From JAWXBT01 sp964523015 (GTDB lineage: Bacteria > Bdellovibrionota_C > UBA2361 > J135), in contig CAZFXN010000051.1 of NCBI GenBank assembly GCA_964523015.1, positions 1 through 20,860 of the forward strand: a stretch of DNA of 20,860 nucleotides, in the 5' to 3' direction. Shown piece after piece: positions 7,241 to 16,296 of this stretch; the first letter of the stretch is position 1, and every line of letters starts with the position of its first letter. A model generated the notes under the pieces. That model saw nothing but the letters and a program-made list of their open reading frames with translations, was not told the origin of the DNA and searched no databases. The translations under genes and the position numbers were made by a program.

Positions 7241-9094
7241 ATGGGCCTCATTATATTACCATCTAATATTAGACCAGACGATCTAGACCTGGCAGCTAGC
7301 CAAGGGCCGACTGGTACAGCAGGTACTGGCACTAAGCCAGGCTTAAACACGAGACCAATTCTTACTGACCGAGATCCTTTAGAAAACATATTGGCCGAAA
7401 ATACTTTGCCATCTTCTTTTCCATCTCAAAAAGATCCTCCAAAAAAAGTAGAAGATCGACCAGAAACTCGAACAGAAACTAGCCATGCTGCTGGTTTGAA
7501 AAATGAACGTAAACTAATAGTAGTGCCCGATGGGCAATTAGATCTTAATGCGACAGGTGCAGAGATAATACAGGCAGGTACTTCGAGACCCAGCAGAACT
7601 CTAATCACCACAGCAGCTGGAATAGCAATTTTAGCCCCTAATATGCTTGCTCAGAGTGTCATCGACCCTGCCTACAAAGGATTGTCTCAAGGAGACCTCT
7701 CCTCACTAGATCAGTTACAGTTCTGGCTTGGAGCTGTTGCAGTTGGTGGCTGTATCGCAGCAGGGATTATGATAGCGAATTCCTCCCGTAGAAACAATGC
7801 TAATACGATTGTGCAGCTTCGCGGTTGGATGGAGAGACAGGGGGCTGTGCTGACAAACTCGATCGGTATGCATACAGATGCTAGTGTACGCAGCTTTTGG
7901 AAATCAGAAAAACATCGAGTGGATACGTTACTAAAGGAGGACTTTCATCCTCGAGCAGAAAAAACAAAGCTAACAGTTGAATTAGGTCAGATCGAAGAGA
8001 AACTTCAGATCCTAAAAAGCCTTACCCCTGGCACTTGGTGGATGCCATTTGACCTCCCTGCCCCTATAACTTTTCGGCCATTCCAAGTTTATATGACCCC
8101 TTGGGGATATGGTCGGCGGCAAGTTGAACAGATGAAAAACGGAACTCTTGGGGAAACACTTAATTTTGCTGATAAGACATCGATGCCTCTTGATGGTAGT
8201 GCATATAAGGAAGCGATTCGAGCTTGTCTAGAAGGGGGCTGGATCCTTGAGTATCTCACTGAAATGCAAGGTACTTACTCACCAAGAATTCAAAACTTGG
8301 CCCGTCATGTGGGTTCTCCAAAGGAATGGATTAACACAATTTACGAGGCTGGAGTTGCGGCTATTGCTAGTATGCGAGGTCCTGATGGTGCCCCTGGTCA
8401 GCAGTTTCAAAACCAGGAAGCTCGCTTTGAGGGGATGTTAAAAAGAGCTGAGACATTTGTTTCGTATTTTAAAGAAGAAATTTTTAACCAAGGACCGTTC
8501 GATATGCCATGGGCACGAGTGTACGCAGCATCCGGTCATGCCTTGGCATTCTTTGAGCAGATTGAGAACCAAAAATCTCAGAATCCTAATCTTCGAACAT
8601 GGGATATGCGGTTTAGTACCTCTCAATCTATTGAGAGGTCCCGTTACTTTGCCAAAGAGCTCCGCAATCTTGCTAAGACTAAAGATGGTGCAACAGAGGT
8701 GGCAGCATTAGCCGCTCAGTTATCTTGGATGCTTGGAGCGTTTGACTCTCTTATCTGGTACCGAGGTACAGATAACTGGAAGCAGATGGCACAACCAGTT
8801 ATGCAGGAACAGATCTCCGTCGTTAGGGCCGATGAGCCTCACTTTCAACGCTGGCTTAGGATGGCGCCACTTGCTTACGCTGAACGACCAGAGCAACGAT
8901 ATGCTTTTGAGCGGAGTATGTTTCAACCTGGAGGTCCTGGTATCGCCACTGTTTACGGTCGAGAATCAATCGTGCAAGCTATGACTGAGTATACTGATGT
9001 TAATGATGTACAGGCTGCTCAACGCGCTATGTTGCCAGGAGAGAAAGGGGATATAAGAGGTCTACTCTTTCCGCCAAGGACTCAATACTGGTAA
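7241..9094 (+). CDS. Unknown 617-residue protein with two hydrophobic segments
   Basis: No family is recognised. Residues 1-90 are Pro, Thr, Gly and Asp-rich and probably disordered, with no signal peptide. Residues 91-112 (KLIVVPDGQLDLNATG and on) look folded. Two hydrophobic stretches follow, at about 120-139 and 160-180, joined by a loop containing SLDQLQF; both could cross the membrane. The remaining about 435 residues are soluble and largely helical, with a charged helix near 235-262 (VELGQIEEKLQILK), Trp-rich turns (GTWWMPFDLPAP) and an end in LLFPPRTQYW. ATG 7241 is the only plausible start before residue 135. The gene lies between the DUF4143 ATPase and the convergent MoxR gene, whose stop is 10 bases away. 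Confidence 0.7.
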   Translation: MGLIILPSNIRPDDLDLAASQGPTGTAGTGTKPGLNTRPILTDRDPLENILAENTLPSSFPSQKDPPKKVEDRPETRTETSHAAGLKNERKLIVVPDGQLDLNATGAEIIQAGTSRPSRTLITTAAGIAILAPNMLAQSVIDPAYKGLSQGDLSSLDQLQFWLGAVAVGGCIAAGIMIANSSRRNNANTIVQLRGWMERQGAVLTNSIGMHTDASVRSFWKSEKHRVDTLLKEDFHPRAEKTKLTVELGQIEEKLQILKSLTPGTWWMPFDLPAPITFRPFQVYMTPWGYGRRQVEQMKNGTLGETLNFADKTSMPLDGSAYKEAIRACLEGGWILEYLTEMQGTYSPRIQNLARHVGSPKEWINTIYEAGVAAIASMRGPDGAPGQQFQNQEARFEGMLKRAETFVSYFKEEIFNQGPFDMPWARVYAASGHALAFFEQIENQKSQNPNLRTWDMRFSTSQSIERSRYFAKELRNLAKTKDGATEVAALAAQLSWMLGAFDSLIWYRGTDNWKQMAQPVMQEQISVVRADEPHFQRWLRMAPLAYAERPEQRYAFERSMFQPGGPGIATVYGRESIVQAMTEYTDVNDVQAAQRAMLPGEKGDIRGLLFPPRTQYW

Positions 9095-9104
9095 TCCTAC
9101 AAAA

Positions 9105-10115
9105 CTACGGCTTTGTTTTGATTAGCTTCTCCAAATGAGGCTCCATCAGATCCAAAAGTGCTTTTTTTGGATCGCCTGCGCCAGAATGAAATTTTAATCT
9201 ATGGCTTAAAACAAAAGGAGCCATATACTTTAAGTCATCTTCATTTCCGTAATCTCTACCCTCAATTAGAGCCCAGGCTTTTATGGCGCGTTGTAGCATT
9301 AAGGCCGCTCGAGTAGATGCTCCAAATTGAAGCAGCGGATTATTTCTAGTTGAATGAACAATGCCGACGATTGCTTCTCTTAAGGCGATGCTAATATAAA
9401 CATCCCCACAGGCTTTTCGTGCAGAGATAATATCATCTCTTTTACATACAGGATCTATCTTTTCACTCTGCTCAGTAATTAAAGCATGCTGCTCAAGAAT
9501 GTTCATCTCAGTTTGAGAATCAACATATGACATTGGTAATTTAAGGAGAAATCTATCTAGCTGTACTAGAGGTAGTGGATATGTTCCAGCAACATCTAAC
9601 GGATTTTGAGTGCCAAGTACGAAAAATAGATCATCTAGTTTATGAGTTTCATTGTCGATTGTGACCTGTTTCTCTGCCATACACTCAAGAAACGCAGCTT
9701 GTACCTTTGGGCCAGTTCGATTTATCTCATCTGCTAAAACGATATGGGCAAAGACTGGACCGTAATGAAATTTAAATGTGCCGGTTTTAGGTTCAAACAC
9801 ATTTACCCCTAAAACATCCCCAGGCAACATGTCAGGTGTAAACTGAATCCGTCTAAAAGGAAGGATATGAGGATTTATAATGTTCTCATCATCTTTAGAA
9901 ATTAATCGACCGAGCGTTTTGCTAAGAGTTGTTTTGCCTGAGCCAGGATAGTCTTCTAGGAGTACATGCCCGTCGGCTATCAGAGCGGAGACAACTAGTT
10001 TGATCGTATCGGGACGACCTTTAATAACTTGGCCCAGACCATCTGTTAGATTTGTTGCAAGTGCAGTTGCGTCCTGAAATTGAGTTTCTTTTTTTCTATT
10101 TACAACTATTTCCAT
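9105..10115 (-). CDS. MoxR-family AAA+ ATPase
   Basis: MoxR ATPases act as chaperone-like machines, usually with DUF58 or von Willebrand A proteins, to mature or remodel complexes. Motifs: GQVIKGRPDTIKLVVSAL at the N-terminus, Walker A YPGSGKTT (56-63), the helix-1 insert region FRRIQFTPDMLPGD (87-100), Walker B IVLADEINR (125-133), sensor 1 FVLGTQNP (165-172) and the LPLVQLDRF box (181-189). The C-terminal lid has REAIVGIVHSTRNNP and GASTRAALML. The 336-residue length is normal. The glycine-rich loop is GSGKT, not the G-x-AKT form common in MoxR. It is the last gene of the minus-strand operon, 63 bases after the TPR gene, and may have its own start signals. Confidence 0.95.
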   Translation of the reverse strand: MEIVVNRKKETQFQDATALATNLTDGLGQVIKGRPDTIKLVVSALIADGHVLLEDYPGSGKTTLSKTLGRLISKDDENIINPHILPFRRIQFTPDMLPGDVLGVNVFEPKTGTFKFHYGPVFAHIVLADEINRTGPKVQAAFLECMAEKQVTIDNETHKLDDLFFVLGTQNPLDVAGTYPLPLVQLDRFLLKLPMSYVDSQTEMNILEQHALITEQSEKIDPVCKRDDIISARKACGDVYISIALREAIVGIVHSTRNNPLLQFGASTRAALMLQRAIKAWALIEGRDYGNEDDLKYMAPFVLSHRLKFHSGAGDPKKALLDLMEPHLEKLIKTKP

Positions 10116-10178
10116 GAACTCTATACCTTAAATTTATCAATCAACTCTGAGAGAGCAACGCTGTGAGAGCATATTAAA

Positions 10179-12065
10179 CTACAATTCTTCCCTAAAGACT
10201 ATATTAGTTATCGCCGAAAGTGCTTCCTTTACTGTAGCCCCTTTGGCTTTTTTCTTTATTCCTAAAGCAGGAGCTGTAAATGACAATACATACTCCCCAT
10301 TTTTCTCGAATCCAGATAATTCAAACTGAGCCTTAGACTCTGTAGCATCTGATGATAAAAATAAAGTTTTCCCTAGCATTGCTTTAAGTGGGGGAGAGAG
10401 CGAGTCTTTTACAGCTAGTTTAAGCCCCCAATTTCTAAGCTCAGCAGGTGCCATTTCATAAGCTTTTTCAGATAAGGTTGTATACTGAGATGTATTCTCA
10501 TCTATGTTGGATAATTTAAGAAGTATTAAGTGTAGCCTCAGTCCATCATCAGGACCTTGGCGGGTGTTTTTAAGTGCCTCGTCTAATACTTTTAATCCCT
10601 CACTCCTTTGCCAACGAGCAAGATAGTTCTGCGCCAAATAAGCTTTGTAATAAGTATGAGCATTAGTTCGGTTATCTGCCTCCTCTTCTTTTTTTATTTT
10701 TTCCTTAAGAGTTTTAGTTGGAATTCCAGTTAACGCATCTCCAAGGGTGTGATACTCGATCATACTGTCAGTGTTTCGAACATAGAGATCTTCAAAGTCA
10801 GAGAGATCTTCAGCTAAAATTTGACGAGCTCGTCTAAAAAGCCACCAAGAGCGAATTTGATTAGAGATTATCTCTTTTCGATCTGAGAGCCATTCCCCTA
10901 TTGGAGGATCGATCTTAGTTTTTAAAATATTATTTCTTGCTCTTAACCCTTGAGCTAAAGAGATAAGAGTTGCAGCTCTTAGGTCATCAGCATTTGTGCC
11001 GATCTTTCCAAACCATTGTCGTCTCTCTGAGGCTGATTCAAGCTGCTTTAAAGCTTCATCATTGTGGCCGGTATGAAGGTCGATCCGACCTCTAGCCATA
11101 TGAACTAGTGCTCGATGCTCCTCTCCGTTTCTAAGAGGATACTGTGTAATACATTGCTCAAAATTATCCATCGCCCATTTCGCTCGATCGAATCTAAGTT
11201 GCTCAATATAAAGACCGGCAAGATTTAAGCTTGGCAAAACGTGCTCACATCCGTCAGGCAAGGCGATAGCTCTTAGCCAAGAGCCCTCAGCTCGCTCTTC
11301 ATCAAAGATCTCGCGAAATACTTCACCAGAATTATTTAGTGGGGTTGCTGGTTGACCTGTCTCTCCTAGTGCATATTCATATGTAATCGCCTCTTCAAAA
11401 ACTCGGATTGAGTTTTCTCGCTGACCAGTCATTGAAAGGAGGATCCCTAAGATGTTCAGTGTTCGTCCAGGCTCGGCCCCAGTTAGTATTCCTAGCCGAG
11501 CAATCTTAACAGCTTCATCTACTCGTCCTAATTTCATTAATACCCAAGCACGGGATCCAGGGTACCAGCTACCGTAATAGTACTGACTGTATTCATCGAG
11601 TGCTTGAAGGGCACCTTGATAGTTATCTAAATTGAGTCTCGTTTCGCTAATTAGATATAAAATACGGGCGTGATCGTCTTTAAAAACATAGTCATCGTAT
11701 GGAGGTAATCCATTTTCACTTTCAAAAAGAGAGCGAGCTTGTTTTAAATATTGAAGGGCTAATCTGTAATGTCCTACATGCACCATGTAGTATCCACCAA
11801 TAAGCATATGAGCTCGATAATTTTTAGGATCTTTCTCCAGAGCTTTTAAAAGCTTTGTTCTAGCATCAAGCGGCCTCTCATCAGCAAGTAGCTTGGTAGC
11901 TTCCTCTAGTAATTCAGTCGCAGTTTTATTGTTGTCTTCAATGTCGCTAAAAAAAGATGAATCAAGATCATCTCTTGGATCTACTGCATAGAGATTTCCT
12001 GATCCAAATAGTAAAAATGAAACAAAAAGAGGAATCATTAAGGTTGTAAGTATTGATACTCTCAT
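10179..12065 (-). CDS. Exported TPR-repeat protein, 628 residues
   Basis: Residues 1-27 form a signal peptide with a long hydrophobic core and probable cleavage after LYA (27). No lipobox cysteine is seen, so it is probably periplasmic. Tetratricopeptide repeats fill much of the protein: about 47-115 (LLEEATKLLADERPLDA, KALEKDPKNYRAHMLIGGYY), 130-225 (NYQGALQALDEY, LGRVDEAVKIARLGI, TGQRENSIRVFEEAI) and further repeats to about 530. The C-terminal 60 residues (FELSGFEKNGEYVLSF and on) look like a separate beta-rich piece. Its ATG overlaps the TGA of the transglutaminase gene by four bases, so it belongs to the same operon and probably scaffolds partners of the MoxR/transglutaminase system (inference). 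Confidence 0.9.
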   Translation of the reverse strand: MRVSILTTLMIPLFVSFLLFGSGNLYAVDPRDDLDSSFFSDIEDNNKTATELLEEATKLLADERPLDARTKLLKALEKDPKNYRAHMLIGGYYMVHVGHYRLALQYLKQARSLFESENGLPPYDDYVFKDDHARILYLISETRLNLDNYQGALQALDEYSQYYYGSWYPGSRAWVLMKLGRVDEAVKIARLGILTGAEPGRTLNILGILLSMTGQRENSIRVFEEAITYEYALGETGQPATPLNNSGEVFREIFDEERAEGSWLRAIALPDGCEHVLPSLNLAGLYIEQLRFDRAKWAMDNFEQCITQYPLRNGEEHRALVHMARGRIDLHTGHNDEALKQLESASERRQWFGKIGTNADDLRAATLISLAQGLRARNNILKTKIDPPIGEWLSDRKEIISNQIRSWWLFRRARQILAEDLSDFEDLYVRNTDSMIEYHTLGDALTGIPTKTLKEKIKKEEEADNRTNAHTYYKAYLAQNYLARWQRSEGLKVLDEALKNTRQGPDDGLRLHLILLKLSNIDENTSQYTTLSEKAYEMAPAELRNWGLKLAVKDSLSPPLKAMLGKTLFLSSDATESKAQFELSGFEKNGEYVLSFTAPALGIKKKAKGATVKEALSAITNIVFREEL

Positions 12066-14281
12066 ATCCTTCCCCCCATAAGAGTAAGGGGATTAATAAA
12101 GCCGATCGCTCTTTTCCAAAAGGGGACAATAGAGAGAGTTGAGCTTGATTGATGTCGTAACTTTAGAAGATCCTTAGTTGCACCTTCAAAGCTATTCCCT
12201 GATCTATGCTCTGCTTTTTCCTCCGATCTATACTTAGCTTCTGTAAAAGTTTCTGAAAGCGCTAGCGGATCGACTTTTAGATCTTTAATCAATCTAACTC
12301 TGTATTCTTTGTAAGTTTCACCAGGCAATCTATTAAAGCCAATTTCGTAAAGACTAACAATAATAGAGCGAAAGGCCCTATATAATTTTGTTTTTGAAGA
12401 ACCTGGGAGAAGCCAAGAATAGTGCAGGTAAAGTTTGGCAAGTATGATTAAGATAAACATGATGACCAATACTAAAGAGACATCCTTACCTGATGGCAGA
12501 TAGATGTCTTTGATCGGCGTGATGTTGGCTTCATCTTTAAGGATATCTTTAGGAAGGATCTCCTCTCCAGGATCTAGTTTTCCCATAAGCTCTTCTAAAA
12601 GACCCATATCAACATTTGTTTCGGCAGCGCTTTCAACTTGCTCAGGTTGGGTGTCATATGGAACCCAACCATATCCAGCGAAATAAACCTCTGCCCAGGC
12701 GTGTCTATCACTCATTCTTAAAAGAATATGACCGTCTTTAGATTGGCTTAGATCAGTAAGAAACCCAGTGGCAATTCTTGCAGGAATACCTAATGCTCTC
12801 AACATGAAAACAGTGGCGTGCGCAAAATGAACGCAGTAACCACGGAGATCTCCAAATAGATATGGGGCAACAGGATCCTCTCCAGGTTTAGTGTCATGCT
12901 TTGGCGTTAAGGTATAGATCGAATTTGTATTGAGATAATCTACTAAGCTTTGAGCTTTTTGGGCAGGGGATGGAATATTTGCTGTTAATCTTAGTGCTAG
13001 ATCTCTGTAGCGAACATCTGGGTGAGGCACAAGATAGTGCTCCAAAACCTCTTTGGTCCAGCGCGGATCTCCAACTGCTTCCAAATTAAGATCGGTAAGC
13101 TTAAATCCAGGTGCTAAAGAGTAAGCTCTATAAGCAGATTTAAAACGTTTTGGATCTGGATTTTTAAGCTGCTTAATTGAGATAGGATAGTCAATCGCAA
13201 ATGCAGCTTTTTGATCTGATAAGAGATAGACCGAATGAACCACTTCGACTCTCTCTTTAAGAGCAGGATCTTCTATCCCAGTAAATAGTTGAGTTGGTGT
13301 TGTGTTGTTTATATCAGTATCAAATTTTTTACTTGCAATAACTAATTCATTGCCACTGAATTCGGATAAGGCACCCTCCCTCATGTATAGCATCGGAGTG
13401 TAGGAGTTCTGAGAATAATCTCCCTCTAGCCGCACAAGAGCCGCTGGTTGATTGGTGCTTCCTAAAGCTGAATGGAACCCTAGAGGGCTGCTACCCTCTT
13501 CGCCACCCTCGCCAACTCCGTTACTAATAAGACCTTTTGAGGTGTCATATCTGTTGTAGATACCTTGCCCAAGAGCAAAGATAATAAAGAAAACAAGGAT
13601 GGTAGCAAAACTATTCATTGCCCAATTAGTTTTTCTAAGTTCGCGCTCCTCGTGGCTAATAATTTTTCGCTCTCTTGCTTCGGCAAAGGCAAGAAGTAAC
13701 ATTAAGGACCCAACCAGTGCACCAGCGCAGATAAGCAACATCGATTGCGGCTCTACTCCAAATTGCCAGGCTAGGGTGTTGATAAATTGTGGTGAATCAA
13801 GATGGTAATCTCTGTGAGGTGCTAAAAGATAAACGCATACCCCAGACATTATAAAAATTTCAAGAGTTAAGAAATGTCGCCACCTAAAAAAGAACCAGGT
13901 AGAGATCGCACCTATGCTAAAAGAGATTAATGAGAGCTCAACATGTTGCGTTAAGAGAAAAGTTTTTAAATGCCCACTAGAAGCAAAGATGTAAGTTAGT
14001 GATGATGAGCCTACAAAATACCCAATCCAAAGGAGTAAGAATCCAAATAAAAAACCACGAGTTAAAAGAGGAGTTTCTGAAATTCTATTTGAGAAAAGGA
14101 TACCTAGGGTTGAAAGGAGTGAAATTAAATAAGGGCTAGTGCCAAAATCTACAATTCCATCAAAGGAGAAGATGAAAACTATAAAGATAACCGCACGTAT
14201 AGTTACCATAATGGCACGTGCGTAGTTTGGAGGATCTTTAATTATTGTTGAGTTATTGAGTGTAGAAGTACCAGAGTTCAT
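12062..14281 (-). CDS. TgpA-like membrane transglutaminase-fold protein
   Basis: A 739-residue inner-membrane protein. The N-terminus carries about seven or eight membrane segments between residues 25 and 240 (DUF3488-like), a large periplasmic region (about 245-600), one further membrane helix (603-620) and a cytoplasmic tail of about 115 residues like the DUF4129 part of TgpA proteins. The transglutaminase core has the full triad: Cys483 in DLRGYCVHFAHA, His527 in RHAWAEVYF and Asp543 in VPYDTQPEQ. The family includes Pseudomonas TgpA; the substrate is unknown, and the fold can act as protease or cross-linker. It starts three bases after the DUF58 stop and overlaps the TPR gene by four bases, so translation is probably coupled. 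Confidence 0.92.
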   Translation of the reverse strand: MNSGTSTLNNSTIIKDPPNYARAIMVTIRAVIFIVFIFSFDGIVDFGTSPYLISLLSTLGILFSNRISETPLLTRGFLFGFLLLWIGYFVGSSSLTYIFASSGHLKTFLLTQHVELSLISFSIGAISTWFFFRWRHFLTLEIFIMSGVCVYLLAPHRDYHLDSPQFINTLAWQFGVEPQSMLLICAGALVGSLMLLLAFAEARERKIISHEERELRKTNWAMNSFATILVFFIIFALGQGIYNRYDTSKGLISNGVGEGGEEGSSPLGFHSALGSTNQPAALVRLEGDYSQNSYTPMLYMREGALSEFSGNELVIASKKFDTDINNTTPTQLFTGIEDPALKERVEVVHSVYLLSDQKAAFAIDYPISIKQLKNPDPKRFKSAYRAYSLAPGFKLTDLNLEAVGDPRWTKEVLEHYLVPHPDVRYRDLALRLTANIPSPAQKAQSLVDYLNTNSIYTLTPKHDTKPGEDPVAPYLFGDLRGYCVHFAHATVFMLRALGIPARIATGFLTDLSQSKDGHILLRMSDRHAWAEVYFAGYGWVPYDTQPEQVESAAETNVDMGLLEELMGKLDPGEEILPKDILKDEANITPIKDIYLPSGKDVSLVLVIMFILIILAKLYLHYSWLLPGSSKTKLYRAFRSIIVSLYEIGFNRLPGETYKEYRVRLIKDLKVDPLALSETFTEAKYRSEEKAEHRSGNSFEGATKDLLKLRHQSSSTLSIVPFWKRAIGFINPLTLMGGRI

Positions 14282-14284
14282 ATT

Positions 14285-15595
14285 TTATATGATAACTTGC
14301 CAGTTAGTTTGGGCGCAAATCTTAATAAAGTTAGGGTAGTATTTAATCGCTTCTTGGCGAGGATCTAATTTTTCTCCGAGGAAAAATGCTCGAAGTCGGG
14401 GAGAAGAGGCGAGGGCTGAGGCTAAAATTGGAGAATTTGTATCTTGGAGGGTGTCCTTAGAAGCCTCTATACAAAAAATTGGCTCAATTCCTATACTTGA
14501 TAAGTAGGAGCCTATGTTTGAGAGAGATTTTACTGCATCGTCTGAGGAGATCGCTGTGCGAGATGCAAAGATTAACATAGATGATAGCTGACTACTGTTC
14601 TGTGGTAGAGATGCTAACAGATATTCAAGGTCTGTTTCTGTGTTTGAAGTTTCGCCCTCCCGCTGAGCCCAGTTACTATCCCAAGCGGTGTCAATTAACA
14701 GCTCTTTAGTAGAGTTAAGATCTCGACCTAGATCTAGAGATGATTTTGAAATCCCAGAGCACCCAGCCCAGACTTCAAGAGAGAGACTTTGTAGTCTTTC
14801 TATATATTGAAGAGCCATTTGACAGGTCTGATCGTCATGCCTGTCAGCCAGTACAAATATTACAACTTTACCCTCAGGGGTCATCGATTTTTCTGGATGT
14901 CTAGAAATTAACTCTCCACTTCTAGCAAAGACCTTCCAAAGGATTTTACGCATACTATCTGAAGGATGATACGGCTTAAGATCGTAGGGATCGCCGGTTC
15001 TTTCAAGTGGATGCTCAAGCTCATCGCCTGCTCTTTGGCTTGAGCTAATTATAGGAATATAAGAATTTGTATCCCCTGATGGAGCGATACGAATTGCCAT
15101 ATCACTTAACGGCATATTCCAACTTATTGTAGTTAATCCAAAACGGTCAGTGAAAGTTGCTTGGATATTGGTAACGATCCAATTCCCTCGATGAGGAAAT
15201 GTAATCTCTTCAACTAAAAGCCGATCCTTCTTTGCTTGACCTATGAGTTCGTGGGTCGATGGTGTTAGATCAGATTTTTCAAATACTAATTTTAGTTTAA
15301 GTAAAAAGAGTGAGGGAACTGAGAGTTTGCCAACATTAATGACGATCTTTATTGGTTGACCGGAAACTTGCTCTCCTTGCTTGCTTTCCTGCGGAGAATG
15401 CACGGTTGGTTTTAGCTTTCGCTTAAATATTAATCCAAAAATGATGGCAATGACTGAAAGTAGTATTCCTACTACTATTAGTGTAAGTCCGAGAAGTCCA
15501 GCTACAAGATCAGCAGCATATTGAGCAGGACCAAGAAATAGATATACCCCAGTAATTAAGGCTAAAGTGCCACGTAGGGTAAGAGGGTACTTCAC
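14285..15595 (-). CDS. DUF58 domain membrane protein
   Basis: A 436-residue protein anchored by two N-terminal membrane helices (about 9-22 and 28-56). Residues 80-180 form a beta-rich domain (PHRGNWIVTNIQATFTDRFG resembles the RG-x-Y-x-x-DPFG region of the family). The DUF58 signature follows: DPYDLKPYHPSDSMRKILWK plus VFARSGEL (202-229). The C-terminal part (from 243, KVVIFVLADRHDD) is von Willebrand A-like but shows no DxSxS metal site, so metal binding there is doubtful. DUF58 proteins work with MoxR ATPases. The start codon is GTG (15595), overlapping the response-regulator TGA as GTGA, which supports coupled translation. Confidence 0.92.
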   Translation of the reverse strand: MKYPLTLRGTLALITGVYLFLGPAQYAADLVAGLLGLTLIVVGILLSVIAIIFGLIFKRKLKPTVHSPQESKQGEQVSGQPIKIVINVGKLSVPSLFLLKLKLVFEKSDLTPSTHELIGQAKKDRLLVEEITFPHRGNWIVTNIQATFTDRFGLTTISWNMPLSDMAIRIAPSGDTNSYIPIISSSQRAGDELEHPLERTGDPYDLKPYHPSDSMRKILWKVFARSGELISRHPEKSMTPEGKVVIFVLADRHDDQTCQMALQYIERLQSLSLEVWAGCSGISKSSLDLGRDLNSTKELLIDTAWDSNWAQREGETSNTETDLEYLLASLPQNSSQLSSMLIFASRTAISSDDAVKSLSNIGSYLSSIGIEPIFCIEASKDTLQDTNSPILASALASSPRLRAFFLGEKLDPRQEAIKYYPNFIKICAQTNWQVII

Positions 15596-16296
15596 ACGAT
15601 AACTAGCCCATGTTTAATGGCGTAACGTATCAAATCAGCATTACTTGAGAGTTGTAATTTCTTTATAACTCTTGCTCTATGAGTTTCAACTGTCCGTGGG
15701 CTAATAAATAGTTTTTTAGCGATTGTTCTATTAGGTAATCCCTCAACAAGTAGAAAAAACATCTCTCTCTCACGCGGACTTAATATTTCTAACGGATCTG
15801 TCGCAGTTGAGCTACTGCCATTCGCATTTTTTGAACTTGGGTCACTGACTTGAGTAAGGAGGTGGTTAAATTTGGGAGGAACAACTTTTTTACCAGAGAC
15901 TACACTGTTCATTGCTATGAGAAACTCATCCGGTGAAAAATCTTTTAGCAGGTAGCCATCAGATCCACTAGCGAGAGCTTGTTTAACTTTAATCTCATCA
16001 TCATACATACTAAGAATAACAATTTTAGTATGTATCTTTTTCCCCTTAAGCTCATGGATAACATCCATGCCGCTTCTTTGAGGAAGTCCAAGATCTAAAA
16101 TCAGAATATCAGGATGCTCTTTTTCAACTAAAGCTATTGCTTGCTCAGCAGTAGAAGCCTCTCCTACGATCAGGTACCTTGATTCCGTTTCAAGGATTCC
16201 ACGTACTGCATGACGCAGTAGATTATGATCATCCGCTATCACCACCTTAATTGTGGCATTATCTGTATTTAAATTTTCCACCATACCTACATTCAT
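15592..16296 (-). CDS. NarL/LuxR-type response regulator
   Basis: A 234-residue two-domain transcription regulator. The receiver domain (about 15-135) has the acidic pair Asp22-Asp23 (VIADDHN), the phosphoryl acceptor Asp68 (ILILDLGLP), Ser96 and the conserved Lys118 (YLLKDFSP). A Ser/Asn-rich linker (150-167) leads to the LuxR helix-turn-helix (170-232): LSPREREMFFLLVEG, then NRTIAKKLFISPRTVETHRA and KKLQL. No histidine kinase gene lies nearby, so its kinase must be elsewhere. It is the first gene of the five-gene minus-strand operon and overlaps the DUF58 gene by four bases, so it probably autoregulates or controls the operon (inference). The ATG at 16296 has no clear SD; a second ATG at 16284 is possible. 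Confidence 0.95.
   Translation of the reverse strand: MNVGMVENLNTDNATIKVVIADDHNLLRHAVRGILETESRYLIVGEASTAEQAIALVEKEHPDILILDLGLPQRSGMDVIHELKGKKIHTKIVILSMYDDEIKVKQALASGSDGYLLKDFSPDEFLIAMNSVVSGKKVVPPKFNHLLTQVSDPSSKNANGSSSTATDPLEILSPREREMFFLLVEGLPNRTIAKKLFISPRTVETHRARVIKKLQLSSNADLIRYAIKHGLVIV

Noticed and set aside
8457..8984. Overlapping plus-strand frames inside the 617-residue gene
   Set aside because: They are out-of-frame shadows with no start signals; the long frame accounts for the region.
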